In this document: positions 31,250 to 43,527 of the stretch, in pieces
Numbering within the stretch: position 1 is the first letter of the stretch
Layout of the letters: every line of letters starts with the position of its first letter
Assembly: GCA_012064385.1 (NCBI GenBank)
Contig: QRDG01000532.1
Coordinates: 411,131 to 475,130, forward strand
DNA length: 64,000 nucleotides
Direction: 5' to 3'
Origin: Puccinellia tenuiflora
Lineage: Eukaryota; Streptophyta; Magnoliopsida; Poales; Poaceae
The notes under the pieces: model-generated
Databases searched by the model: none
What the model was told of the DNA's origin: nothing
Seen by the model: only the letters and a program-made list of their open reading frames with translations
Translations under genes and position numbers: made by a program

Positions 31250-32512
31250 ATGTCTTCGTCCAGCAGCAATTCGAACGAAGGAATGCAGGGTGCTATGATC
31301 GATGCATTCGAAGCGGAGTATGAGGAGGCGATGCTCAACCTCGAGGCGGAGTCAAGCCGGACGCGACGCCATCGAGGGTTCATCAGGCGTGATCGTGAGG
31401 GTGCCCACGATCGGCTCTACGACGACTACTTCGCCGACAACTGTACTTATCCTCCGAACTTCTTTCGGCGAAGGTATCGGATGAGGCGACAGCTTTTTCT
31501 ACGCATTGTGCATAGATTGGGTGAATACTCTCCGTATTTCACCCAAAGAGTTGATGCTCTCAACCGTCGTGGTTTTTCTCCCCTACAAAAGTGTACTGCG
31601 GCTTTGCGCTTGTTAGCTTATGGAGCCGCTGCGGATACGGTAGATGAGTGGCTAAAACTAGCTAGACAAACTTCATCAGAATGTCTAGAGAGATTCTGTG
31701 AAGGCATCATTCACTGTTACGGGGATGAGTTTTTCCGTCGGCCAAATGTCGCGGATACTCAGCGTCTACTAGCGAAAGCCGAGGAGCGTGGCTTTTTGGG
31801 CATGCTAGGGAGCATCGATTGCATGCATTGGCAGTGGAGAAACTGCCCAGTGGCGCATGCCGGTCAATTCACAAGGGGAGACATCAAACACCCTACCATA
31901 ATCTTAGAAGCCGTTGCATCGTATGATCGTTGGATCTGGCATGCCTTTTTTGGAGTGGCCGGGTCCAACAACGACATCAATGTACTCAATCAGTCGCCGT
32001 TGTTCAATGATGTGCTTAGGGGAGAAGCACCCGTAGTGAACTTCACGGTGAATGGACACGAGTACAACAGGGGTTACTACCTTGCCGACGGCATCTACCC
32101 CTCCTGGCCGGTGTTCATGAAAGGTGTTACTCTTCCACAAAGTAACGAGCATCGGCTATTCACAAAAGCTCAATCAGCTTGGAGCAAAGATGTTGAGTGT
32201 GCCTTTGAAGTGCTCAAGTCTAGGTTCAACATTATAGCAGTTCCCAGACGCTCCTACTTGCAGCGTACTCTTGGGTTGATCATGCGTGCATGTGTCATTC
32301 TGCACAACATGATCATCGACGATGAGCGTGGTACCAATTTGGACGACATCTATGAGACAGTTGCATCCAATGCCGGGCCGGCGATACACAACAATGCACC
32401 ACCAAGCCTAGCAGCCAGGATTCAGATGGACACCGAAATGAGGGACTCGCCGATGTATACACAGCTCCAGCAAGATTTGATTGAGCATGTGTGGGCAAAT
32501 AGTCATGCCTAG
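31250..32512 (+). CDS. PIF/Harbinger transposase (DDE nuclease)
   Basis: 420 residues, intronless, no interruption. It has an acidic/basic N-terminus (residues 1-60), a helical region with RRRYRM and FLRIVHRL (74-90), and LLAYGAAADTVDEWLKL (121-137) typical of plant PIF transposases. The DDE core follows: MLGSIDCMHW (D190), NDINVLNQSP (241-250), YYLADGIYPSW (D280) and DVECAFEVLKSRF (E316). CVILHNMIIDDE lies near the end. It should cut and rejoin the element at its TIRs in the nucleus. Length and motif order match the family, so it could be enzymatically active. A domesticated ALP1/HARBI1-like gene is unlikely because intact TIRs and target duplications surround it. Confidence 0.93.
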   Translation: MSSSSSNSNEGMQGAMIDAFEAEYEEAMLNLEAESSRTRRHRGFIRRDREGAHDRLYDDYFADNCTYPPNFFRRRYRMRRQLFLRIVHRLGEYSPYFTQRVDALNRRGFSPLQKCTAALRLLAYGAAADTVDEWLKLARQTSSECLERFCEGIIHCYGDEFFRRPNVADTQRLLAKAEERGFLGMLGSIDCMHWQWRNCPVAHAGQFTRGDIKHPTIILEAVASYDRWIWHAFFGVAGSNNDINVLNQSPLFNDVLRGEAPVVNFTVNGHEYNRGYYLADGIYPSWPVFMKGVTLPQSNEHRLFTKAQSAWSKDVECAFEVLKSRFNIIAVPRRSYLQRTLGLIMRACVILHNMIIDDERGTNLDDIYETVASNAGPAIHNNAPPSLAARIQMDTEMRDSPMYTQLQQDLIEHVWANSHA

Positions 32513-32813
32513 ATTATGTAATTTTTTTATTTTTTATGTAATTTTTTATTTATTATGTAATCGGTAACATTTTTAGTTGAATAAAATAATTTTATTGCAT
32601 TATTCTGAATGTCTAAACAAAAGCGAGTGAAATAACTAAATGTGAAAAAGAAATGTTGACGTGGAGGAGAGAGAAGCTGACGTTGCTACAGCCTGCCACT
32701 ACAGCCCGTGCACTGGCACCGTAAGGTGAGAGTGGGGTGATAGTGGGGTGAGAGTGGGGGTAAAAGCTGACGTGGCGGGACGATAGTGGGGCGGTGCACT
32801 GGCACCAGCCTAA

Positions 32814-33298
32814 CCACGGAACGAAACTAAAAGAAACCGGAAGTCCACGACACAGCCCTAAGAAGGTAACGACGCCCTCACGCTGCCATTGCCAAGACCG
32901 TAGGCCAAGGTTTTCACCCAGAGTCCTGACGCCGCGAAGGTAGCCACAACGGCGCCCCAAAAGAGGGTTACGACACCCGCAGGCATCGGCGTCGTTGGCG
33001 CCAGAGCGCTAGCTGCGCTAGGCTTTCGCTCGAAAAAACTTTCGACCCACTCGGTATTTCAGACCCCCCCTTCCCCCATCACCGAGTCAGGCTCTCAAAG
33101 CGATCTGGGAGTTGCTAAAGCCGAAACTGCCAACACCAGGATCCTCCGCTAGCCACCTAATTAACCCAGGAAAGGGACCATCACCACCGCCACATCACTC
33201 GTCGCAAAGCGCCTACGCAATCCACCTTCCAAGGTCGCCGCCTCGGCATCCAAGACCTCGCACGCGTTGAGTTGTAGGCATGGGACAACTAGACTACC
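32814..33298. other. Non-coding flank, ends at left TSD of the three-LTR element
   Basis: GC-rich, without a convincing reading frame. CTACC at 33294-33298 is the left target duplication of the next element; the sequence resumes after 49224. Confidence 0.45.
33294..33298. repeat. Target-site duplication CTACC, left
   Basis: Matches CTACC at 49220-49224, directly after the third LTR. None of the inner LTR borders carries such a duplication. Confidence 0.9.
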
Positions 33299-36200
33299 TG
33301 TAACAGCCCTAACTTAGTAATGAAAAATACGAAGGATTTTTCCACTTTTTGCATTCATGTTTGCATCATGGCATATCTTTAAATTGCTTTCGTGACAAAC
33401 CACAAATGGGAAATAATAAAAAGAGGGAAGCCAAACTTCCCAAAACTTTTACTTCTTGAAATGCAAACTATGGTGCAACCCTTAACATGACAGGTGACCA
33501 TATGGTTCAACAAGTTACCTAAGATCACCCTAATGCACAAGAACCAAATGGATGGGTTCCAATTTGTTTCCAACTTCCTTAGGCCCTAAAATATGGTTCA
33601 TAGCTTTTGCTTGTGAGCCATGCCACCTTGCTCAAAAGGTCTAGTTAAAGATTTGATGAGTTGTTTATCTTGTGGACAAACTCCCAGAAATTTTGCTTAT
33701 TTCTCTGGAATTGTTTTGGTGCCCAAATAAAACCTAGCCTTTCTGCCACTTTCTGGTCATTCGGAATGACCCGGATTTTTCCGGATCAATTCCGGACCAG
33801 TCGGAATTTTCCGGACCTTCCCGGAAAATTCCGGATGAAGCACAGTGGCGACAATGGACACTGGCGCCATGCCGCCCGCGCCCATGCCGCTGCCGCCGTG
33901 GCTTCACCTGCCCTCGACGCCGTGGCCCCCCCCATGAGGTCAAAGACGCGCGCCACGACGCCCTCGACCTCACCTGCTCCCCCTCCCCTGCTCTTCCCCG
34001 TTTCTTCTTCCCTCCTCGTGCTCTCCTTGCCGCTGAGCTCGAGCTAGTGCCGCCGCCGCATCGCCGTCGTCTCCGTCGAGCCCGAGACTAACCGACCGCG
34101 CAGGAAGCTCCGCCGGCTCCTCCTCAACCTCCACCACCGAAGGACTCTTGCTGGGAGGCCTCGAGTCGAGCTAATCGAGCTCGGTTTCCCGAGGTTGGAC
34201 CGCCGCACGTCGTGACCGTCCTAGTCAAAATCCGGCCACCGCGGTCCTCCCCGTCCTCACCGACCGCGCCCACGTGCCCCTGGTGAGCCACACGTCCTCC
34301 TGGACATGCTCCCGTTTCCCCTCTCTCCCTTTTTCTTGCTCGCCCGTGCGCAACCGCCGCCGCCGTTGTTTTTCTGTCCAGGATTCAAGTCGTCCGGAAT
34401 CACCCAGATTATTCCGGATCGATTCCGGGTCGACCGGATTTTTCCGGACATTTCCGGACGAATTCCGAAACCCCAACCGAAAGATTTTGAGGTCACCTCG
34501 GATTTGGCTCGGAATGAGCCCGGATTATTCCGGACCATCCGGAATATTCCGGACCAATCCGGATGAATTCCGAGCCAAGCTGAAAACTTGTGAGCTTTGT
34601 AATTTGACTTCTTTTCGTTAAATCATGCAAATGGTGTACCTTGTTGATCAGTGTTTCAGATGCTATCTAATCATGCTAGTACCAACTCATGACAACCTTT
34701 TGGACTTTGATATTAATATTTACTTGGTTAAAGATATAAATCCAAATAAGTAATTAAATTGCTAGTTATTTCCTCGGTACTCCGAAAATTACAAATAATT
34801 TACCAAAATGATCGGAATGACAAACCCTAACCATTTTCATGTCATGATCATGCATTTTGATCCACTTCCCTAATAATTCAATAATTTATGAGGAGTGTGG
34901 TCACTAAGATAAATATGGGGTTGTACCCAAATAATTGCACTAATTATTTGGCTCCCCATTTAATGTTGCTATGTAAGTTATATAATAATATGGTTGCATC
35001 AATTGGACATGTCATCATGTGTTTGAGCATTGCATTTTGAGTTCGTGTGATTGATGTGTGCTTTGTATTTCTTTTTGGGTATCGATAGATTCCGGAGTCG
35101 AGAGTCTCTCTACTTACCCCGACGATCAGTGCTTCACGGCCGGGCAGCAAGGCAAGAGATAACCTAACCTTCTTGGCATTTAGCATCCTATGATTTTATC
35201 AAACTATTTTATCCACCATAATATTGCATGCGGTTCAAATGTCTTTTATGGTAATATATAGAATCCTATGAATGCATGTCTCTTCCCGAGCCAATCACAT
35301 GTATCCCTACCTATGAACCCTAGTGTTGATGTGTTGGCCGGATACGAATTATAATTGTCGGTTATGTGCTTATCCATGCTTAGACATGCTTAGTCGCAAT
35401 ACTAGTTGTGTCCGTTGTTTATTTCCATAATTGTTGTTGAAGATGGAATAATGCGGACTTGGTGGATAAATGTGATGCTAAATTAAAATGCTAAGATGGC
35501 TTGGGTGAGTTGCCATCGGGGATGGTGTTTTGCCTCACTCTAGCCCCTAGGTGCGAGTTCTTTACCTCTTGAACCAAGACGAGCGTGCTGCCATTGGTGG
35601 GTGTATGGGCGCCTTACTAACTGAATAACTTATGCGGGCGTATCCAAGGGTCCTCTAGTTCGGTTTTCCATTTGCGTGTGAGTGGAAAGATGATGTTGAT
35701 GAGGATTTTGTGTTTAGGACGTGGCGATGGGGCAGGGCGCTGGGAGCGTTGAACTGTCCTATGGCCACAGATGACTCTTGGATATTCTCATGTGAGGTAA
35801 AGGTTTAACCGCGCCCGCTTGCCGGCCTTCCCCGGAAGAGGGCCACTCAGGTGAGCCGGACGGTACCAATGGGTAAATTAGTACACCCCTGCAGGGTTAA
35901 TCTTTTCGAAAAGCCGTGTCCACGGTTATGGACAACTTGGGAATAGACGATAAGATCATAGAGAATGTTAACCTAATTGATATGGCAGCTAAAGGTTGCA
36001 TAATCACGTGTGTTAAAGGTTCATTTCCTCGAGGGTGATTCGAGGGGGTGCCTTGGTGGAGATGAGTGTTGTTGGTGACAAAAGGGTTCGATGAGAACCA
36101 ATGATGAAAATGTTACTCTCTTATCTCCTTTTATAAAAATATTCTGAGTAGACGAATGCCAGGTGTCTTTCACGTTTTGGTTTATGAAATTTAGCTTTAT

Positions 36201-36703
36201 GCAAAAGAACTACATTATACAGCTTTAGAGCCTCCGTCAGTCATTGGGCCTATATCGCCCTACTAAACTTGCGAGTACATCGTACTCAGTCTCTCTTTGC
36301 TGCCTCTATGTATTTGTATTTCAGAGGAGGACGACACCGAGCGACTAGGTGGGTTCTTCGTTGACGTCGACTACTAGTCTGGGGTTCCCAGGTGGCAGCT
36401 TGGGACCGTGGAACAAGCTGGCTTGGGTGATGTTTATCTGTAGGCCTCTTAGGCCATAATTTGCTTCTTGTTGTATTAGACAACGCTACTTCGCTTCCGC
36501 TTGTTGAATTGTAGGATCTGTGATCCTTTTGCCTTGTAATATTTGTATTCTCCTCGTTATATGAGTTGCTATATAAATGTTTTGTGTCGTAGAGTCATGC
36601 TTTGTGCCAGTTCTGTTCCACAAGTCTCGATCTTTGTTTTATACATTGATGGTGGTGTTGTTTACATAGCCTCTCTGTATAATTCCGGGGTCGGGGCGTT
36701 ACA
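33299..36703 (+). repeat. LTR 1 of the three-LTR gypsy element (3405 bp)
   Basis: TG...CA-bounded. It contains two clusters rich in TCCGGA and related motifs (about 33765-33838 and 34380-34570). Small reading frames in it are repeated in all three LTRs and look non-coding. Confidence 0.93.
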
Positions 36704-37267
36704 AGTTGGTATCAGAGCAGGACTGCCTGTAGGAAACCCGTTCTTTTGGTCGATGTCGAGTCTAGTTCGTGAAAATTATTTTCAACCTAAAAATGAGTTG
36801 AGAAAACCCTCCTAGGATTCTTTTTACTCCTCATCCAATTCACTCTGATCTCGGTGTCATCTTACCTCTATTTGATTTTAACGGTTCTTCTGATCATCGG
36901 CAAAGTTCTAAATCTTTAGGATCTCGGGGTTTGGGTTCCTACCTTTAGTTACTAGTTATCCTTACTCCTCTGCCAATCTAAAACATGAAGAAAGGAAGTA
37001 TGATGGTTCGTCAAGATATTCCTTTGCTTTAGCCCAAGATCTTGAACCGAAGGTCCCGGATTGTGCTAGGGCTCCGGTGTAATTATTCATGAGGGCTGTC
37101 ACCCTTGTGAGTGTTATGCTATTGTGGGTCCCAGTGCATGAAGCTGATCTTTAACCCAAGATCTTTCTGTTGAACCCTGATGTTATTTATCTATATCTGG
37201 AAGCAACAATGATCTATCTTATCTGTCGGAATCGGTTACTAACTTGTCGTTGTTCCAATTCTTCAGA
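36704..37267 (+). promoter_or_regulatory. Primer binding site and gag leader, internal region 1
   Basis: TGGTATCAGAGC at 36707-36718 is the classic plant primer site complementary to initiator tRNA-Met. The rest is untranslated leader up to the gag ATG at 37268. Confidence 0.85.
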
Positions 37268-39285
37268 ATGGCTCCTACCCGTCGTGGGGAACATAGCAGC
37301 CCTGATCCACCACCGCCCCCTTCGATGGCGGAGGTTATGATGGCAATTGAACAAAACCGTTTGCGCAATGAGCGGTTGCTCGAGCAGCTGGTCCAGCAAG
37401 GGGCCAGGAGGAACACCGACTGCACCACCCTCAACCAGTTCTTGCGGTCCCAGCCTCCCACTTTCTCCGAGGCTAAGGAGCCGCTTGATGCGGATGATTG
37501 GCTTCGGGCTATCGAGCGCAAGTTTGCCGCTCTTCACGTTCCCGCGGCAGAACACGTCAACTTTGCCACCTACCTTCTGGAAGGAGCCGCCGGCTCCTGG
37601 TGGGAGAGCCACATGGCCATGGTCGCCGCGGGCCATGTTATCACTTGGGAGGAGTTCCGCACCGCCTTCCGTGCGGCGTACATCCCCAAGCCCATCCTCG
37701 AGCTCAAGAGGCGGGAGTTCCTGGACCTAACCCAGGGACTGCATGGACGTCCAGTCCTATGGACGGGAGTTCAACCACCTCTCCCGTTACGCCCCTCGGG
37801 ACGTGACGAATGATGAGGACAAGCAATACCTCTTCCGCAAGGGGCTCGCACCTCGTCTCCGATACGAGCTCCTACCCTTCAAGTTCACCTCCTACCAAGA
37901 GCTCTACAACCAGGCTCTCACCATGGAGCAAGGTAGGAAGGAGCTGGAGGCTTCTAAGAGGCCAGCTCCAGCTGATCACCAGAGCTCCTCTCCTATTGAA
38001 GGCAAGAAGCGCAAGGTCTTCGTGCCTTTCAGCGCCGTGCCAAAGGCGCCCTTCGCGCCGAAGCCCACCGAGTACTTGCCACCTCCGCCTCGCCTAGCTA
38101 CTTCAACCTTGGGTGCGGATGGAAGTGGGTACCACCCTCAGCTGCCTCCACCACCGCAGAGGCCCACTTGTTTCAGCTGTGGCCAGCCTGGGCACTTCTC
38201 CAGGGAGTGTCCTCAGAAGGCACCGGCTACCTCAGCACCTGCACCTGCTCCCTCTACACCAGCCGCCAAGGCCGTGCCCGTCAGCCGTGGTCGCCTAAAC
38301 CACGTCTCGGCATGAAGGAGTTGAACGGGACCCCCGTGTTCTCATGGGTATGCTTCGAATCAATGATTCTCCAGCTTCAGTCTTATTTGATTCGGGAGCA
38401 TCGCATTCATTCATATCCATATCGTTTGCTTTCAACCATCAAATACCGTTTGAGGATATGGACTCCCTGTTAGTGGTCAAGACCCCAGACTCTAGTTGGC
38501 ACACTCACTGGATGTCTCCGGAGGTTCAGATTTCTATAGCGACAATTCCTTTCCCGTTTTCGTTGATAGCACTAAAGTCAGTGGGGTTAGATGTCATCCT
38601 GGGCATGGATTGGCTAGTCACATATCAGTCCAAGCTAGACTGTGTTGCCAAGACTGTCACAGTAAACCACCCAACCTATGGACTAGTGCGTTACTGGTCC
38701 CCTACTTCTGTAACTCCGTCTACTGCCACTCCCCACTCTCCGAAGGTCAGTCCTATTTTCCTGGAGGGTATCACCCCACCTGAGATACATGAGGTGGTTG
38801 TGGTGTGTGATTTCCCCGATATCTTTCCTGAAGAATTGCCTGGCATGCCACCTGATCGAGGTGTGGAATTCGTCATTGAATTGGTTCCGGTAACCGCCCC
38901 AACCTCCAGAAGGCCTTACCGCATGCCAGCGGAAGAACTAACTGAATTGAAGAAGCAACTTGATGAGCTGCTGGAAAAGGAATTCGACCGCCCGAGTAGC
39001 TCGCCTTGGGGCTGCCCGGTCATCTTTGTCAAAGAAAGGAATACCCATGATCCTCGACTGGTTGTTGATTACCGCCCTTCGACTGCGGTGACCGCCAAGG
39101 ACAAGTATCCTATTCCTCGAATAACTGACCTATTCGATCATCTAGCCGGTGCAACGGTATTCTCCAAGATGGATCTGAGGTCAGGATACCATCAGATCAA
39201 AATTAGAAAGGAGGATATTCCGAAAACGACTTTCACTACTCAATCTGGCTTATATGAGTATACCCCGGCAGAAAAGTTACTATGA
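37268..39285 (+). pseudogene. gag-protease-RT fragment, internal region 1 (two frameshifts)
   Basis: Nearly the same sequence as the intact frame at 43528-45543, but with an extra C near 37739 (GGGACTGCATGG instead of GGGATGCATGG) and an extra A near 38312 (TCGGCATGAAGG instead of TCGGCTGAAGG). These split gag and separate it from protease. Downstream protease/RT motifs (LFDSGASHSFIS, DVILGMDWL, KMDLRSGYHQIKI) are intact until the internal deletion. Confidence 0.88.
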
Positions 39286-39554
39286 CAAACACCATCAAAA
39301 AGTTCAATATGAAATTGGTGATAAGCTTATCCTCGAGTCTCTCCTCTCCGAGGTGTTCTTCGCTTCGGGATCAAGGGCAAATTAGCACCCCGCTATGTTG
39401 GCCCTTTCACCGTCCTAGCCAAGTGGGGAGATCTCTCCTATCAACTTGAGTTGCCTACCAATTTCCCGGATGTTCCTGATGTGTTCCATGTTTCCCTCTT
39501 CCCTCTTCCTACTCTAGGAATCTCGGGGCGAGATTCTTGTAAGGGGGGTAGATT
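39286..39554 (+). pseudogene. Integrase C-terminal remnant and polypurine tract, internal region 1
   Basis: After YEYT in RT the sequence jumps, within TACCCCGGCAGAAAAGTTAC, to the integrase C-terminus: QKSYYDKHHQ, then GKLAPRYVGPF, YQLELP and DVFHVS. All RT downstream of YEYT (including YVDD), RNase H and the integrase core are missing. A+G-rich AAGGGGGGTAGA before 39555 is the polypurine tract. Confidence 0.85.
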
Positions 39555-42500
39555 TGTAACAGCCCTAACTTGGTAATGAAAAATACGAAGGATTTTTCCA
39601 CTTTTTGCATTCATGTTTGCATCATGGCATATCTTTAAATTGCTTTCGTGACAAACCACAAATGGGAAATAATAAAAAGAGGGAAGCCAAACTTCCCAAA
39701 ACTTTTACTTCTTGAAATGCAAACTATGGTGCAACCCTTAACATGACAGGTGACCATATGGTTCAACAAGTTACCTAAGATCACCCTAATGCACAAGAAC
39801 CAAATGGATGGGTTCCAATTTGTTTCCAACTTCCTTAGGCCCTAAAATATGGTTCATAGCTTTTGCTTGTGAGCCATGCCACCTTGCTCAAAAGGTCTAG
39901 TTAAAGATTTGATGAGTTGTTTATCTTGTGGACAAACTCCCAGAAATTTTGCTTATTTCTCTGGAATTGTTTTGGTGCCCAAATAAAACCTAGCCTTTCT
40001 GCCACTTTCTGGTCATTCGGAATGACCCGGATTTTTCCGGATCAATTCCGGACCAGTCGGAATTTTCCGGACCTTCCCGGAAAATTCCGGATGAAGCACA
40101 GTGGCGACAATGGACACTGGCGCCATGCCGCCCGCGCCCATGCCGCTGCCGCCGTGGCTTCACCTGCCCTCGACGCCGTGGCCCCCCCCATGAGGTCAAA
40201 GACGCGCGCCACGTACGCCCTCGACCTCACCTGCTCCCCCTCCCCTGCTCATCCCCGTTTCTTCTTCCCTCCTCGTGCTCTCCTTGCCGCTGAGCTCGAG
40301 CTAGTGCCGCCGCCGCATCGCCGTCGTCTCCGTCGAGCCCGAGACTAACCGACCGCGCAGGAAGCTCCGCCGGCTCCTCCTCAACCTCCACCACCGAAGG
40401 ACTCTTGCTGGGAGGCCTCGAGTCGAGCTAATCGAGCTCGGTTTCCCGAGGTTGGACCGCCGCACGTCGTGACCGTCCTAGTCAAAATCCGGCCACCGCG
40501 GTCCTCCCCGTCCTCACCGACCGCGCCCACGTGCCCCTGGTGAGCCACACGTCCTCCTGGACATGCTCCCGTTTCCCCTCTCTCCCTTTTTCTTGCTCGC
40601 CCGTGCGCAACCGCCGCCGCCGTTGTTTTCTGTCCAGGATTCAAGTCGTCCGGAATCACCCGGATTATTCCGGATCGATTCCGGGTCGACCGGATTTTTC
40701 CGGACATTTCCGGACGAATTCCGAAACCCCAACCGAAAGATTTTTAGGTCACCTCGGATTTGGCTCGGAATGAGCCCGGATTATTCCGGACCATCCGGAA
40801 TATTCCGGCCCAATCCGGATGAATTCCGAGCCAAGCTGAAAACTTGTGAGCTTTGTAATTTGACTTCTTTTCGTTAAATCATGCAAATGGTGTACCTTGT
40901 TGATCAGTGTTTCAGATGCTATCTAATCATGCTAGTACCAACTCATGACAACCTTTTGGACTTTGATATTAATCTTTACTTGGTTAAAAGATATAAATCC
41001 AAATAAGTAATTAAATTGCTAGTTATTTCCTCGGTACTCCGAAAATTACAAATAATTTACCAAAATGATCGGAATGACAAACCCTAACCATTTTCATGTC
41101 ATGTTCATGCATTTTGATCCACTTCCCTAATAATTCAATAATTTATGAGGAATGTGGTCACTAAGATAAATATGGGGTTGTACCCAAATAATTGCACTAA
41201 TTATTTGGCTCCCCATTTAATGTTGCTATGTAAGTTATATAATAATATGGTTGCATCAATTGGACATGTCATCATGTGTTTGAGCATTGCATTTTGAGTT
41301 CGTGTGATTTATGTGTTCTTTGTATTTCTCTTTTGGGTATCGATAGATTCCGGAGTCGAGGGTCTCTCTACCTACCCCGACGATCAATACTTCACGCCCG
41401 GGCAGCAAGGCAAGAGATAACCTAACCTTCTTGGCATTTAGCATCCTATGATTTTATCAAACTATTTTATCCACCATAATATTGCATGCGGTTCAAATGT
41501 CTTTTATGGTAATATATAGAATCCTATGAATGCATGTCTCTTCCCGAGCCAATCACATGTATCCCTACCTATGAACCCTAGTGTTGATGTGTTGGCCGGA
41601 TACGAATTATAATTGTCGGTTATGTGCTTATCCATGCTTAGACATGCTTAGTCGCAATACTAGTTGTGTCCGTTGTTTATTTCCATAATTGTTGTTGAAG
41701 ATGGAATAATGCGGACTTGGTGGATAAATGTGATGCTAAATTAAAATGCTAAGATGGCTTGGGTGAGTTGCCATCGGGGATGGTGTTTTGCCTCACTCTA
41801 GCCCCTAGGTGCGAGTTCTTTACCTCTTGAACCAAGACGAGCGTGCTGCCATTGGTGGGTGTATGGGCGCCTTACTAACTGAATAACTTATGCGGGCGTA
41901 TCCAAGGGTCCTCTAGTTCGGTTTTCCATTTGCGTGTGAGTGGAAAGATGATGTTGATGAGGATTTTGTGTTTAGGACGTGGCGATGGGGCAGGGCGCTG
42001 GGAGCGTTGAACTTGTCCTATGGCCACAGATGACTCTTGGATATTCTCATGTGAGGTAAAGGTTTAACCGCGCCCGCTTGCCGGCCTTCCCCGGAAGAGG
42101 GCCACTCAGGTGAGCCGGACGGTACCAATGGGTAAATTAGTACACCCCTGCAGGGTTAATCTTTTCGAAAAGCCGTGTCCACGGTTATGGACAACTTGGG
42201 AATAGACGATAAGATCATAGAGAATCTTAACCTAATTGATATGGCAGCTAAAGGTTGCATAATCACGTGTGTTAAAGGTTCACTTCCTCGAGGGTGATTC
42301 GAGGGGGTGCCTTGGTGGAGATGAGTGTTGTTGGTGACAAAAGGGTTCGATGAGAACCAATGATGAAAATGTTACTCTCTTATCTCCTTTTATAAAAATA
42401 TTCTGAGTAGACGAATGCCAGGTGTCTTTTACGTTTTGGTTTATGAAATTTAGCTTTATGCAAAAGAACTATATTATACAGCTTTAGAGCCTCCGTCAGT

Positions 42501-42962
42501 CATTGGGCCTATATCGCCCTACTAAACTTGCGAGTACATCGTACTCAGTCTCTCTTTGCTGCCCCTATGTATTTGTATTTCAGAGGAGGACGACACCGAG
42601 CGACTAGGTGGTTTCTTCGTTGACGTCGACTACTAGTCTGGGGTTCCCAGGTGGCAGCTTGGGACCGTGGAACAAGCTGGCTTGGGTGATGTTTATCTGT
42701 AGGCCTCTTAGGCCATAATTTGCTTCTTGTTGTATTAGACAACGCTACTTCGCTTCCGCTTGTTGAATTGTAGGATCTGTGATCCTTTTGCCTTGTAATA
42801 TTTGTATTCTCCTCGTTATATGAGTTGCCATATAAATGTTTTGTGTCGTAGAGTCATGCTTTGTGCCAGTTCTGTTCCACAAGTCTCGATCTTTGTTTTA
42901 TACATTGATGGTGGTGTTGTTTACATAACCTCTCTGTATAATTCCGGGGTCGGGGCGTTACA
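39555..42962 (+). repeat. LTR 2 (middle) of the three-LTR gypsy element (3408 bp)
   Basis: Shared by both internal regions; it serves as the 3' LTR of one and the 5' LTR of the next. Differences from LTRs 1 and 3 are few and unevenly distributed. Confidence 0.93.
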
Positions 42963-43527
42963 AGTTGGTATCAGAGCAGGACTGCCTGTAGGAAACCCGT
43001 TCTTTTGGTCGATGTCGAGTCTAGTTCGTGAAAATTATTTTCAACCTAAAAATGAGTTGAGAAAACCCTCCTAGGATTCTTTTTACTCCTCATCCAATTC
43101 ACTCTAATCTCGGTGTCATCTTACCTCTATTTGATTTTAACGGTTCTTCTGATCATCGGCAAAGTTCTAAATCTTTAGGATCTCGGGGTTTGGGTTCCTA
43201 CCTTTAGTTACTAGTTATCCTTACTCCTCTGCCAACCCTAAAACATGAAGAAAGGAAGTATGATGGTTCGTCAAGATATTTCTTTGCTTTAGCCCAAGAT
43301 CTTGAACCGAAGGTCCCGGATTGTGCTAGGGCTCCGGTGTAATTATTCATGAGGGCTGTCACCCTTGTGAGTGTTATGCTATTGTGGGTCCCAGTGCATG
43401 AAGCTGATCTTTAACCCAAGATCTTTCTGTTGAACCCTGATGTTATTTATCTATATCTGGAAGCAACAATGATCTATCTTATCTGTCGGAATCGGTTACT
43501 AACTTGTCGTTGTTCCAATTCTTCAGA
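42963..43527 (+). promoter_or_regulatory. Primer binding site and gag leader, internal region 2
   Basis: TGGTATCAGAGC at 42966-42977 (initiator tRNA-Met type), then a leader collinear with 36704-37267. Confidence 0.85.

Larger units (their letters stand above)
30794..32810 (+). mobile_element. PIF/Harbinger DNA transposon, 2.0 kb, apparently intact
   Basis: Perfect 14-bp terminal inverted repeats GGCTGGTGCCAGTG are found at 30794-30807 and, inverted, at 32797-32810. They are flanked by the 3-bp duplication TAA (30791-30793, 32811-32813), the size and type expected for PIF/Harbinger. One transposase gene fills the middle. The left subterminal 250 bp are extremely GC-rich with several palindromes. 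The right end repeats GTGCACTGGCACC at about 32708 and 32794. The usual second gene of autonomous members (a Myb/SANT-like ORF1) is absent, so mobility would need that protein from elsewhere. Confidence 0.93.

Noticed and set aside
32613..32960. Minus-strand frame at the right end of the Harbinger element
   Set aside because: It crosses the TIR and target duplication, so it cannot be an old gene, and it has no domain.
33661..34621. Several 60-130 codon frames in the long gypsy LTRs (repeated at 39917-40877 and 46173-47133)
   Set aside because: They follow the TCCGGA-rich and GC-rich blocks of the LTR, change length between copies through single indels and match no domain.
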